Source: Loripinus fragilis (taxonomy: Eukaryota > Mollusca > Bivalvia > Lucinida > Lucinidae). From it: 64,000 nucleotides of DNA. The stretch lies in contig OZ026527.1 in the NCBI GenBank assembly GCA_964019695.1, positions 72,689,471 to 72,753,470 of the forward strand. Direction: 5' to 3'. The position numbers and the translations under genes were made by a program. The notes beneath the pieces are model-generated. The model ran no database searches and was not told where the DNA came from. It saw nothing but the letters and a program-made list of their open reading frames with translations. Positions 8,401 through 22,084 of this stretch are shown here, one piece after another (within the stretch, counting starts at the first letter, position 1; every line of letters starts with the position of its first letter).

Positions 8401-11400
8401 AAAGCGTTCCGTCGGGAAATTAAAAAGTTATGAGCATTAGAAGATCTTCCCATTAGGCCCCATTAGGCCACAGTAGCCGAACCGGCCTAAAACTTGCGCG
8501 GGTCACTTTCACGGACGGGCTCGAAACTGGTGCCAGAAGTTAGCCCCCGACCAGTGCTTCATTGTGAGGCATTGCGTAAAGTTTTCCGTCCACCGAGTGC
8601 CGAGCAATAGCCCCTGAAAGGGCTTTCGGCACAATTTTCACGCCCTTATTTGAGCCACTTGTAGCCGAAGGAATTTTGCGCAAATGACTGAGAGGTGCTC
8701 CTGGGCACTGCTCATCACTTTGCAATAGGTTCCGGGGCTTTTCGCGAAGGTCGCGTTTTCTCAAACTTTGAGGGCATTAGTGGGTGGGGTGTGAAAACCT
8801 CCGAATGCATGGTTCTCAGCTCCTGCTGTGGGCAGCAAGCCAATTTTTTTTCCAAAATGTTGACCTATAAAAGAGCTTACTCGGGTGTGAAAATTATCAT
8901 TGTGCGCGCGCGCCCCGGACCGCAATTATGATATTTCCTGTTTTCCCATAGGGCCCAAGGCAAATGGGGATAGCGGTTGTACGCGCTTTCTAAGGCTCTG
9001 ACCGCTTTTAGATTTTGCACGCGGATAGGGCCCACAGAGGCGCAGGTATTGCCATGCGCACCCGCCCGCAACAATGTTTCGATACCGAGTTATCGGGGTG
9101 TGGAAGTCCGCCGCCCCGAAGCTTTACGCGCTTCCGTCTCGCGAACCACCATTTTCATCATGCCCACACGGGCATCAGTTTGTAGTACGGGAGGCCGTCT
9201 ACAAATGGTGAAAATTTCAAAGCGTTCCGTCGGGAAATTAAAAAGTTATGAGCATTAGAAGATCTTCCCATTAGGCCCCATTAGGCCACAGTAGCCGAAC
9301 CGGCCTAAAACTTGCGCGGGTCACTTTCACGGACGGGCTCGAAACTGGTGCCAGAAGTTAGCCCCCGACCAGTGCTTCATTGTGAGGCATTGCGTAAAAT
9401 TTTCCATCCCCCGAGTGCCGAGCAATAGCCCCTGAAAGGGCTTTCGGCACAATTTTCACGCCCTTATTTGAGCCACTTGTAGCCGAAGGAATTTTGCGCA
9501 AATGACTGAGAGGTGCTCCTGGGCACTGCTCATCACTTTGCAATAGGTTCCGGGGCTTTTCGCGAAGGTCGCGTTTTCTCAAACTTTGAGGGCATTAGTG
9601 GGTGGGGTGTGAAAACCTCCGAATGCATGGTTCTCAGCTCCTGCTGTGGGCAGCAAGCCAATTTTTTTTCCAAAATGTTGACCTATAAAAGAGCTTACTC
9701 GGGTGTGAAAATTATCATTGTGCGCGCGCGCCCCGGACCGCAATTATGATATTTCCTGTTTTCCCATAGGGCCCAAGGCAAATGGGGATAGCGGTTGTAC
9801 GCGCTTTCTAAGGCTCTGACCGCTTTTAGATTTTGCACGCGGATAGGGCCCACAGAGGCGCAGGTATTGCCATGCGCACCCGCCCGCAACAATGTTTCGA
9901 TACCGAGTTATCGGGGTGTGGAAGTCCACCGCCCCGAAGCTTTACGCGCTTCCGTCTCGCGAACCACCATTTTCATCATGCCCACACGGGCATCAGTTTG
10001 TAGTACGGGAGGCCGTCTACAAATGGTGAAAATTTCAAAGCGTTCCGTCGGGAAATTAAAAAGTTATGAGCATTAGAAGATCTTCCCATTAGGCCCCATT
10101 AGGCCACAGTAGCCGAACCGGCCTAAAACTTGCGCGGGTCACTTTCACGGACGGGCTCGAAACTGGTGCCAGAAGTTAGCCCCCGACCAGTGCTTCATTG
10201 TGAGGCATTGCGTAAAATTTTCCGTCCCCCGAGTGCCGAGCAATAGCCCCTGAAAGGGCTTTCGGCACAATTTTCACGCCCTTATTTGAGCCACTTGTAG
10301 CCGAAGGAATTTTGCGCAAATGACTGAGAGGTGCTCCTGGGCACTGCTCATCACTTTGCAATAGGTTCCGGGGCTTTTCGCGAAGGTCGCGTTTTCTCAA
10401 ACTTTGAGGGCATTAGTGGGTGGGGTGTGAAAACCTCCGAATGCATGGTTCTCAGCTCCTGCTGTGGGCAGCAAGCCAATTTTTTTTCCAAAATGTTGAC
10501 CTATAAAAGAGCTTACTCGGGTGTGAAAATTATCATTGTGCGCGCGCGCCCCGGACCGCAATTATGATATTTCCTGTTTTCCCATAGGGCCCAAGGCAAA
10601 TGGGGATAGCGGTTGTACGCGCTTTCTAAGGCTCTGACCGCTTTTAGATTTTGCACGCGGATAGGGCCCACAGAGGCGCAGGTATTGCCATGCGCACCTG
10701 CCCGCAACAATGTTTCGATACCGAGTTATCGGGGTGTGGAAGTCCGCCGCCCCGAAGCTTTACGCGCTTCCGTCTCGCGAACCACCATTTTCATCATGCC
10801 CACACGGGCATCAGTTTGTAGTACGGGAGGCCGTCTACAAATGGTGAAAATTTCAAAGCGTTCCGTCGGGAAATTAAAAAGTTATGAGCATTAGAAGATC
10901 TTCCCATTAGGCCCCATTAGGCCACAGTAGCCGAACCGGCCTAAAACTTGCGCGGGTCACTTTCACGGACGGGCTCGAAACTGGTGCCAGAAGTTAGCCC
11001 CCGACCAGTGCTTCATTGTGAGGCATTGCGTAAAATTTTCCGTCCCCCGAGTGCCGAGCAATAGCCCCTGAAAGGGCTTTCGGCACAATTTTCACGCCCT
11101 TATTTGAGCCACTTGTAGCCGAAGGAATTTTGCGCAAATGACTGAGAGGTGCTCCTGGGCACTGCTCATCACTTTGCAATAGGTTCCGGGGCTTTTCGCG
11201 AAGGTCGCGTTTTCTCAAACTTTGAGGGCATTAGTGGGTGGGGTGTGAAAACCTCCGAATGCATGGTTCTCAGCTCCTGCTGTGGGCAGCAAGCCAATTT
11301 TTTTTCCAAAATGTTGACCTATAAAAGAGCTTACTCGGGTGTGAAAATTATCATTGTGCGCGCGCGCCCCGGACCGCAATTATGATATTTCCTGTTTTCC

Positions 11401-14400
11401 CATAGGGCCCAAGGCAAATGGGGATAGCGGTTGTACGCGCTTTCTAAGGCTCTGACCGCTTTTAGATTTTGCACGCGGATAGGGCCCACAGAGGCGCAGG
11501 TATTGCCATGCGCACCCGCCCGCAACAATGTTTCGATACCGAGTTATCGGGGTGTGGAAGTCCGCCGCCCCGAAGCTTTACGCGCTTCCGTCTCGCGAAC
11601 CACCATTTTCATCATGCCCACACGGGCATCAGTTTGTAGTACGGGAGGCCGTCTACAAATGGTGAAAATTTCAAAGCGTTCCGTCGGGAAATTAAAAAGT
11701 TATGAGCATTAGAAGATCTTCCCATTAGGCCCCATTAGGCCACAGTAGCCGAACCGGCCTAAAACTTGCGCGGGTCACTTTCACGGACGGGCTCGAAACT
11801 GGTGCCAGAAGTTAGCCCCCGACCAGTGCTTCATTGTGAGGCATTGCGTAAAATTTTTCGTCCCCCGAGTGCCGAGCAATAGCCCCTGAAAGGGCTTTCG
11901 GCACAATTTTCACGCCCTTATTTGAGCCACTTGTAGCCGAAGGAATTTTGCGCAAATGACTGAGAGGTGCTCCTGGGCACTGCTCATCACTTTGCAATAG
12001 GTTCCGGGGCTTTTCGCGAAGGTCGCGTTTTCTCAAACTTTGAGGGCATTAGTGGGTGGGGTGTGAAAACCTCCGAATGCATGGTTCTCAGCTCCTGCTG
12101 TGGGCAGCAAGCCAATTTTTTTTCCAAAATGTTGACCTATAAAAGAGCTTACTCGGGTGTGAAAATTATCATTGTGCGCGCGCGCCCCGGACCGCAATTA
12201 TGATATTTCCTGTTTTCCCATAGGGCCCAAGGCAAATGGGGATAGCGGTTGTACGCGCTTTCTAAGGCTCTGACCGCTTTTAGATTTTGCACGCGGATAG
12301 GGCCCACAGAGGCGCAGGTATTGCCATGCGCACCCGCCCGCAACAATGTTTCGATACCGAGTTATCGGGGTGTGGAAGTCCGCCGCCCCGAAGCTTTACG
12401 CGCTTCCTTCTCGCGAACCACCATTTTCATCATGCCCACACGGGCATCAGTTTGTAGTACGGGAGGCCGTCTACAAATGGTGAAAATTTCAAAGCGTTCC
12501 GTCGGGAAATTAAAAAGTTATGAGCATTAGAAGATCTTCCCATTAGGCCCCATTAGGCCACAGTAGCCGAACCGGCCTAAAACTTGCGCGGGTCACTTTC
12601 ACGGACGGGCTCGAAACTGGTGCCAGAAGTTAGCCCCCGACCAGTGCTTCATTGTGAGGCATTGCGTAAAATTTTCCGTCCCCCGAGTGCCGAGCAATAG
12701 CCCCTGAAAGGGCTTTCGGCACAATTTTCACGCCCTTATTTGAGCCACTTGTAGCCGAAGGAATTTTGCGCAAATGACTGAGAGGTGCTCCTGGGCACTG
12801 CTCATCACTTTGCAATAGGTTCCGGGGCTTTTCGCGAAGGTCGCGTTTTCTCAAACTTTGAGGGCATTAGTGGGTGGGGTGTGAAAACCTCCGAATGCAT
12901 GGTTCTCAGCTCCTGCTGTGGGCAGCAAGCCAATTTTTTTTCCAAAATGTTGACCTATAAAAGAGCTTACTCGGGTGTGAAAATTATCATTGTGCGCGCG
13001 CGCCCCGGACCGCAATTATGATATTTCCTGTTTTCCCATAGGGCCCAAGGCAAATGGGGATAGCGGTTGTACGCGCTTTCTAAGGCTCTGACCGCTTTTA
13101 GATTTTGCACGCGGATAGGGCCCACAGAGGCGCAGGTATTGCCATGCGCACCCGCCCGCAACAATGTTTCGATACCGAGTTATCGGGGTGTGGAAGTCCG
13201 TCGCCCCGAAGCTTTACGCGCTTCCGTCTCGCGAACCACCATTTTCATCATGCCCACACGGGCATCAGTTTGTAGTACGGGAGGCCGTCTACAAATGGTG
13301 AAAATTTCAAAGCGTTCCGTCGGGAAATTAAAAAGTTATGAGCATTAGAAGATCTTCCCATTAGGCCCCATTAGGCCACAGTAGCCGAACCGGCCTAAAA
13401 CTTGCGCGGGTCACTTTCACGGACGGGCTCGAAACTGGTGCCAGAAGTTAGCCCCCGACCAGTGCTTCATTGTGAGGCATTGCGTAAAATTTTCCGTCCC
13501 CCGAGTGCCGAGCAATAGCCCCTGAAAGGGCTTTCGGCACAATTTTCACGCCCTTATTTGAGCCACTTGTAGCCGAAGGAATTTTGCGCAAATGACTGAG
13601 AGGTGCTCCTGGGCACTGCTCATCACTTTGCAATAGGTTCCGGGGCTTTTCGCGAAGGTCGCGTTTTCTCAAACTTTGAGGGCATTAGTGGGTGGGGTGT
13701 GAAAACCTCCGAATGCATGGTTCTCAGCTCCTGCTTTGGGCAGCAAGCCAATTTTTTTTCCAAAATGTTGACCTATAAAAGAGCTTACTCGGGTGTGAAA
13801 ATTATCATTGTGCGCGCGCGCCCCGGACCGCAATTATGATATTTCCTGTTTTCCCATAGGGCCCAAGGCAAATGGGGATAGCGGTTGTACGCGCTTTCTA
13901 AGGCTCTGACCGCTTTTAGATTTTGCACGCGGATAGGGCCCACAGAGGCGCAGGTATTGCCATGCGCACCCGCCCGCAACAATGTTTCGATACCGAGTTA
14001 TCGGGGTGTGGAAGTCCGCCGCCCCGAAGCTTTACGCGCTTCCGTCTCGCGAACCACCATTTTCATCATGCCCACACGGGCATCAGTTTGTAGTACGGGA
14101 GGCCGTCTACAAATGGTGAAAATTTCAAAGCGTTCCGTCGGGAAATTAAAAAGTTATGAGCATTAGAAGATCTTCCCATTAGGCCCCATTAGGCCACAGT
14201 AGCCGAACCGGCCTAAAACTTGCGCGGGTCACTTTCACGGACGGGCTCGAAACTGGTGCCAGAAGTTAGCCCCCGACCAGTGCTTCATTGTGAGGCATTG
14301 CGTAAAATTTTCCGTCCCCCGAGTGCCGAGCAATAGCCCCTGAAAGGGCTTTCGGCACAATTTTCACGCCCTTATTTGAGCCACTTGTAGCCGAAGGAAT

Positions 14401-14724
14401 TTTGCGCAAATGACTGAGAGGTGCTCCTGGGCACTGCTCATCACTTTGCAATAGGTTCCGGGGCTTTTCGCGAAGGTCGCGTTTTCTCAAACTTTGAGGG
14501 CATTAGTGGGTGGGGTGTGAAAACCTCCGAATGCATGGTTCTCAGCTCCTGCTGTGGGCAGCAAGCCAATTTTTTTTCCAAAATGTTGACCTATAAAAGA
14601 GCTTACTCGGGTGTGAAAATTATCATTGTGCGCGCGCGCCCCGGACCGCAATTATGATATTTCCTGTTTTCCCATAGGGCCCAAGGCAAATGGGGATAGC
14701 GGTTGTACGCGCTTTCTAAGGCTC

Positions 14725-15542
14725 TGACCGCTTTTAGATTTTGCACGCGGATAGGGCCCACAGAGGCGCAGGTATTGCCATGCGCACCCGCCCGCAACAA
14801 TGTTTCGATACCGAGTTATCGGGGTGTGGAAGTCCGCCGCCCCGAAGCTTTATGCGCTTCCGTCTCGCAAACCACCATTTTCATCATGCCCACACGGGCA
14901 TCAGTTTGTAGTACGGGAGGCCGTCTACAAATGGTGAAAATTTCAAAGCGTTCCGTCGGGAAATTAAAAAGTTATGAGCATTAGAAGATCTTCCCATTAG
15001 GCCCCATTAGGCCACAGTAGCCGAACCGGCCTAAAACTTGCGCGGGTCACTTTCACGGACGGGCTCGAAACTGGTGCCAGAAGTTAGCCCCCGACCAGTG
15101 CTTCATTGTGAGGCATTGCGTAAAATTTTCCGTCCCCCGAGTGCCGAGCAATAGCCCCTGAAAGGGCTTTCGGCACAATTTTCACGCCCTTATTTGAGCC
15201 ACTTGTAGCCGAAGGAATTTTGCGCAAATGACTGAGAGGTGCTCCTGGGCACTGCTCATCACTTTGCAATAGGTTCCGGGGCTTTTCGCGAAGGTCGCGT
15301 TTTCTCAAACTTTGAGGGCATTAGTGGGTGGGGTGTGAAAACCTCCGAATGCATGGTTCTCAGCTCCTGCTGTGGGCAGCAAGCCAATTTTTTTTCCAAA
15401 ATGTTGACCTATAAAAGAGCTTACTCGGGTGTGAAAATTATCATTGTGCGCGCGCGCCCCGGACCGCAATTATGATATTTCCTGTTTTCCCATAGGGCCC
15501 AAGGCAAATGGGGATAGCGGTTGTACGCGCTTTCTAAGGCTC
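14725..15542. repeat. variant unit 19
   Basis: This unit carries two CpG-type changes, C to T at 14853 and G to A at 14869. The second is shared with units 24 and 55, five and 36 units away. Confidence 0.8.
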
Positions 15543-16360
15543 TGACCGCTTTTAGATTTTGCACGCGGATAGGGCCCACAGAGGCGCAGGTATTGCCATG
15601 CGCACCCGCCCGCAACAATGTTTCGATACCGAGTTATCGGGGTGTGGAAGTCCGCCGCCCCGAAGCTTTACGCGCTTCCGTCTCGCGAACCACCATTTTC
15701 ATCATGCCCACACGGGCATCAGTTTGTAGTACGGGAGGCCGTCTACAAATGGTGAAAATTTCAAAGCGTTCCGTCGGGAAATTAAAAAGTTATGAGCATT
15801 AGAAGATCTTCCCATTAGGCCCCATTAGGCCACAGTAGCCGAACCGGCCTAAAACTTGCGCGGGTCACTTTCACGGACGGGCTCGAAACTGGTGCCAGAA
15901 GTTAGCCCCCGACCAGTGCTTCATTGTGAGGCATTGCGTAAAATTTTCCGTCCCCCGAGTGCCGAGCAATAGCCCCTGAAAGGGCTTTCGGCACAATTTT
16001 CACGCCCTTATTTGAGCCACTTGTAGCCGAAGGAATTTTGCGCAAATGACTGAGAGGTGCTCCTGGGCACTGCTCATCACTTTGCAATAGGTTCCGGGGC
16101 TTTTCGCGAAGGTCGCGTTTTCTCAAACTTTGAGGGCATTAGTGGGTGGGGTGTGAAAACCTCCGAATGCATGGTTCTCAGCTCCTGCTGTGGGCAGCAA
16201 GCCAATTTTTTTTCCAAAATGTTGACCTATAAAAGAGCTTACTCGGGTGTGAAAATTATCATTGTGCGCGCGCGCCCCGGACCGCAATTATGATATTTCC
16301 TGTTTTCCCATAGGGCCCAAGGCAAATGGGGATAGCGGTTGTACGCGCTTTCTAAGGCTC

Positions 16361-17177
16361 TGACCGCTTTTAGATTTTGCACGCGGATAGGGCCCACAGA
16401 GGCGCAGGTATTGCCATGCGCACCCGCCCGCAACAATGTTTCGATACCGAGTTATCGGGGTGTGGAAGTCCGCCGCCCCGAAGCTTTACGCGCTTCCGTC
16501 TCGCGAACCACCATTTTCATCATGCCCACACGGGCATCAGTTTGTAGTACGGGAGGCCGTCTACAAATGGTGAAAATTTCAAAGCGTTCCGTCGGGAAAT
16601 TAAAAAGTTATGAGCATTAGAAGATCTTCCCATTAGGCCCCATTAGGCCACAGTAGCCGAACCGGCCTAAAACTTGCGCGGGTCACTTTCACGGACGGGC
16701 TCGAAACTGGTGCCAGAAGTTAGCCCCCGACCAGTGCTTCATTGTGAGGCATTGCGTAAAATTTTCCGTCCCCCGAGTGCCGAGCAATAGCCCCTGAAAG
16801 GGCTTTCGGCACAATTTTCACGCCCTTATTTGAGCCACTTGTAGCCGAAGGAATTTTGCGCAAATGACTGAGAGGTGCTCCTGGGCACTGCTCATCACTT
16901 TGCAATAGGTTCCGGGGCTTTTCGCGAAGGTCGCGTTTTCTCAAACTTTGAGGGCATTAGTGGGTGGGGTGTGAAAACCTCCGAATGCATGGTTCTCAGC
17001 TCCTGCTGTGGGCAGCAAGCCAATTTTTTTCCAAAATGTTGACCTATAAAAGAGCTTACTCGGGTGTGAAAATTATCATTGTGCGCGCGCGCCCCGGACC
17101 GCAATTATGATATTTCCTGTTTTCCCATAGGGCCCAAGGCAAATGGGGATAGCGGTTGTACGCGCTTTCTAAGGCTC
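16361..17177. repeat. 817 bp variant unit 21
   Basis: The T tract at 17024-17030 has seven T instead of eight, which shortens the unit by one base and shifts the phase of all later units by -1. Homopolymer slippage or a sequencing error would look the same. Confidence 0.85.
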
Positions 17178-18813
17178 TGACCGCTTTTAGATTTTGCACG
17201 CGGATAGGGCCCACAGAGGCGCAGGTATTGCCATGCGCACCCGCCCGCAACAATGTTTCGATACCGAGTTATCGGGGTGTGGAAGTCCGCCGCCCCGAAG
17301 CTTTACGCGCTTCCGTCTCGCGAACCACCATTTTCATCATGCCCACACGGGCATCAGTTTGTAGTACGGGAGGCCGTCTACAAATGGTGAAAATTTCAAA
17401 GCGTTCCGTCGGGAAATTAAAAAGTTATGAGCATTAGAAGATCTTCCCATTAGGCCCCATTAGGCCACAGTAGCCGAACCGGCCTAAAACTTGCGCGGGT
17501 CACTTTCACGGACGGGCTCGAAACTGGTGCCAGAAGTTAGCCCCCGACCAGTGCTTCATTGTGAGGCATTGCGTAAAATTTTCCGTCCCCCGAGTGCCGA
17601 GCAATAGCCCCTGAAAGGGCTTTCGGCACAATTTTCACGCCCTTATTTGAGCCACTTGTAGCCAAAGGAATTTTGCGCAAATGACTGAGAGGTGCTCCTG
17701 GGCACTGCTCATCACTTTGCAATAGGTTCCGGGGCTTTTCGCGAAGGTCGCGTTTTCTCAAACTTTGAGGGCATTAGTGGGTGGGGTGTGAAAACCTCCG
17801 AATGCATGGTTCTCAGCTCCTGCTGTGGGCAGCAAGCCAATTTTTTTTCCAAAATGTTGACCTATAAAAGAGCTTACTCGGGTGTGAAAATTATCATTGT
17901 GCGCGCGCGCCCCGGACCGCAATTATGATATTTCCTGTTTTCCCATAGGGCCCAAGGCAAATGGGGATAGCGGTTGTACGCGCTTTCTAAGGCTCTGACC
18001 GCTTTTAGATTTTGCACGCGGATAGGGCCCACAGAGGCGCAGGTATTGCCATGCGCACCCGCCCGCAACAATATTTCGATACCGAGTTATCGGGGTGTGG
18101 AAGTCCGCCGCCCCGAAGCTTTACGCGCTTCCGTCTCGCGAACCACCATTTTCATCATGCCCACACGGGCATCAGTTTGTAGTACGGGAGGCCGTCTACA
18201 AATGGTGAAAATTTCAAAGCGTTCCGTCGGGAAATTAAAAAGTTATGAGCATTAGAAGATCTTCCCATTAGGCCCCATTAGGCCACAGTAGCCGAACCGG
18301 CCTAAAACTTGCGCGGGTCACTTTCACGGACGGGCTCGAAACTGGTGCCAGAAGTTAGCCCCCGACCAGTGCTTCATTGTGAGGCATTGCGTAAAATTTT
18401 CCGTCCCCCGAGTGCCGAGCAATAGCCCCTGAAAGGGCTTTCGGCACAATTTTCACGCCCTTATTTGAGCCACTTGTAGCCGAAGGAATTTTGCGCAAAT
18501 GACTGAGAGGTGCTCCTGGGCACTGCTCATCACTTTGCAATAGGTTCCGGGGCTTTTCGCGAAGGTCGCGTTTTCTCAAACTTTGAGGGCATTAGTGGGT
18601 GGGGTGTGAAAACCTCCGAATGCATGGTTCTCAGCTCCTGCTGTGGGCAGCAAGCCAATTTTTTTTCCAAAATGTTGACCTATAAAAGAGCTTACTCGGG
18701 TGTGAAAATTATCATTGTGCGCGCGCGCCCCGGACCGCAATTATGATATTTCCTGTTTTCCCATAGGGCCCAAGGCAAATGGGGATAGCGGTTGTACGCG
18801 CTTTCTAAGGCTC

Positions 18814-19631
18814 TGACCGCTTTTAGATTTTGCACGCGGATAGGGCCCACAGAGGCGCAGGTATTGCCATGCGCACCCGCCCGCAACAATGTTTCGATAC
18901 CGAGTTATCGGGGTGTGGAAGTCCGCCGCCCCGAAGCTTTACGCGCTTCCGTCTCGCAAACCACCATTTTCATCATGCCCACACGGGCATCAGTTTGTAG
19001 TACGGGAGGCCGTCTACAAATGGTGAAAATTTCAAAGCGTTCCGTCGGGAAATTAAAAAGTTATGAGCATTAGAAGATCTTCCCATTAGGCCCCATTAGG
19101 CCACAGTAGCCGAACCGGCCTAAAACTTGCGCGGGTCACTTTCACGGACGGGCTGGAAACTGGTGCCAGAAGTTAGCCCCCGACCAGTGCTTCATTGTGA
19201 GGCATTGCGTAAAATTTTCCGTCCCCCGAGTGCCGAGCAATAGCCCCTGAAAGGGCTTTCGGCACAATTTTCACGCCCTTATTTGAGCCACTTGTAGCCG
19301 AAGGAATTTTGCGCAAATGACTGAGAGGTGCTCCTGGGCACTGCTCATCACTTTGCAATAGGTTCCGGGGCTTTTCGCGAAGGTCGCGTTTTCTCAAACT
19401 TTGAGGGCATTAGTGGGTGGGGTGTGAAAACCTCCGAATGCATGGTTCTCAGCTCCTGCTGTGGGCAGCAAGCCAATTTTTTTTCCAAAATGTTGACCTA
19501 TAAAAGAGCTTACTCGGGTGTGAAAATTATCATTGTGCGCGCGCGCCCCGGACCGCAATTATGATATTTCCTGTTTTCCCATAGGGCCCAAGGCAAATGG
19601 GGATAGCGGTTGTACGCGCTTTCTAAGGCTC
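18814..19631. repeat. variant unit 24 with two-site haplotype
   Basis: It carries G to A at 18958 and C to G at 19155. The same pair occurs together in unit 55 (44313 and 44510), 31 units away, while unit 19 has only the first and unit 52 (42056) only the second. The C to G transversion is unlikely to recur independently. Confidence 0.85.
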
Positions 19632-21267
19632 TGACCGCTTTTAGATTTTGCACGCGGATAGGGCCCACAGAGGCGCAGGTATTGCCATGCGCACCCGCCC
19701 GCAACAATGTTTCGATACCGAGTTATCGGGGTGTGGAAGTCCGCCGCCCCGAAGCTTTACGCGCTTCCATCTCGCGAACCACCATTTTCATCATGCCCAC
19801 ACGGGCATCAGTTTGTAGTACGGGAGGCCGTCTACAAATGGTGAAAATTTCAAAGCGTTCCGTCGGGAAATTAAAAAGTTATGAGCATTAGAAGATCTTC
19901 CCATTAGGCCCCATTAGGCCACAGTAGCCGAACCGGCCTAAAACTTGCGCGGGTCACTTTCACGGACGGGCTCGAAACTGGTGCCAGAAGTTAGCCCCCG
20001 ACCAGTGCTTCATTGTGAGGCATTGCGTAAAATTTTCCGTCCCCCGAGTGCCGAGCAATAGCCCCTGAAAGGGCTTTCGGCACAATTTTCACGCCCTTAT
20101 TTGAGCCACTTGTAGCCGAAGGAATTTTGCGCAAATGACTGAGAGGTGCTCCTGGGCACTGCTCATCACTTTGCAATAGGTTCCGGGGCTTTTCGCGAAG
20201 GTCGCGTTTTCTCAAACTTTGAGGGCATTAGTGGGTGGGGTGTGAAAACCTCCGAATGCATGGTTCTCAGCTCCTGCTGTGGGCAGCAAGCCAATTTTTT
20301 TTCCAAAATGTTGACCTATAAAAGAGCTTACTCGGGTGTGAAAATTATCATTGTGCGCGCGCGCCCCGGACCGCAATTATGATATTTCCTGTTTTCCCAT
20401 AGGGCCCAAGGCAAATGGGGATAGCGGTTGTACGCGCTTTCTAAGGCTCTGACCGCTTTTAGATTTTGCACGCGGATAGGGCCCACAGAGGCGCAGGTAT
20501 TGCCATGCGCACCCGCCCGCAACAATGTTTCGATACCGAGTTATCGGGGTGTGGAAGTCCGCCGCCCCGAAGCTTTACGCGCTTCCATCTCGCGAACCAC
20601 CATTTTCATCATGCCCACACGGGCATCAGTTTGTAGTACGGGAGGCCGTCTACAAATGGTGAAAATTTCAAAGCGTTCCGTCGGGAAATTAAAAAGTTAT
20701 GAGCATTAGAAGATCTTCCCATTAGGCCCCATTAGGCCACAGTAGCCGAACCGGCCTAAAACTTGCGCGGGTCACTTTCACGGACGGGCTCGAAACTGGT
20801 GCCAGAAGTTAGCCCCCGACCAGTGCTTCATTGTGAGGCATTGCGTAAAATTTTCCGTCCCCCGAGTGCCGAGCAATAGCCCCTGAAAGGGCTTTCGGCA
20901 CAATTTTCACGCCCTTATTTGAGCCACTTGTAGCCGAAGGAATTTTGCGCAAATGACTGAGAGGTGCTCCTGGGCACTGCTCATCACTTTGCAATAGGTT
21001 CCGGGGCTTTTCGCGAAGGTCGCGTTTTCTCAAACTTTGAGGGCATTAGTGGGTGGGGTGTGAAAACCTCCGAATGCATGGTTCTCAGCTCCTGCTGTGG
21101 GCAGCAAGCCAATTTTTTTTCCAAAATGTTGACCTATAAAAGAGCTTACTCGGGTGTGAAAATTATCATTGTGCGCGCGCGCCCCGGACCGCAATTATGA
21201 TATTTCCTGTTTTCCCATAGGGCCCAAGGCAAATGGGGATAGCGGTTGTACGCGCTTTCTAAGGCTC
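19632..21267. repeat. adjacent variant units 25 and 26
   Basis: Both units carry G to A at the same site (19769 and 20587, exactly 818 bp apart). A third instance lies in unit 51 at 41035. Sharing by neighbours fits duplication of one unit by unequal exchange, although the change is at a CpG and could recur. Confidence 0.8.
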
Positions 21268-22084
21268 TGACCGCTTTTAGATTTTGCACGCGGATAGGGC
21301 CCACAGAGGCGCAGGTATTGCCATGCGCACCCGCCCGCAACAATGTTTCGATACCGAGTTATCGGGGTGTGGAAGTCCGCCGCCCCGAAGCTTTACGCGC
21401 TTCCGTCTCGCGAACCACCATTTTCATCATGCCCACACGGGCATCAGTTTGTAGTACGGGAGGCCGTCTACAAATGGTGAAAATTTCAAAGCGTTCCGTC
21501 GGGAAATTAAAAAGTTATGAGCATTAGAAGATCTTCCCATTAGGCCCCATTAGGCCACAGTAGCCGAACCGGCCTAAAACTTGCGCGGGTCACTTTCACG
21601 GACGGGCTCGAAACTGGTGCCAGAAGTTAGCCCCCGACCAGTGCTTCATTGTGAGGCATTGCGTAAAATTTTCCGTCCCCCGAGTGCCGAGCAATAGCCC
21701 CTGAAAGGGCTTTCGGCACAATTTTCACGCCCTTATTTGAGCCACTTGTAGCCGAAGGAATTTTGCGCAAATGACTGAGAGGTGCTCCTGGGCACTGCTC
21801 ATCACTTTGCAATAGGTTCCGGGGCTTTTCGCGAAGGTCGCGTTTTCTCAAACTTTGAGGGCATTAGTGGGTGGGGTGTGAAAACCTCCGAATGCATGGT
21901 TCTCAGCTCCTGCTGTGGGCAGCAAGCCAATTTTTTTCCAAAATGTTGACCTATAAAAGAGCTTACTCGGGTGTGAAAATTATCATTGTGCGCGCGCGCC
22001 CCGGACCGCAATTATGATATTTCCTGTTTTCCCATAGGGCCCAAGGCAAATGGGGATAGCGGTTGTACGCGCTTTCTAAGGCTC
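21268..22084. repeat. 817 bp variant unit 27
   Basis: The T tract at 21931-21937 has seven T. No other change in this unit was noticed. Confidence 0.85.

Noticed and set aside
5791..10699. C to T shared by units 8 and 14 as evidence of duplication
   Set aside because: The site is a CpG and the neighbouring variant in unit 8 (5796) is not shared, so independent mutation is equally likely.
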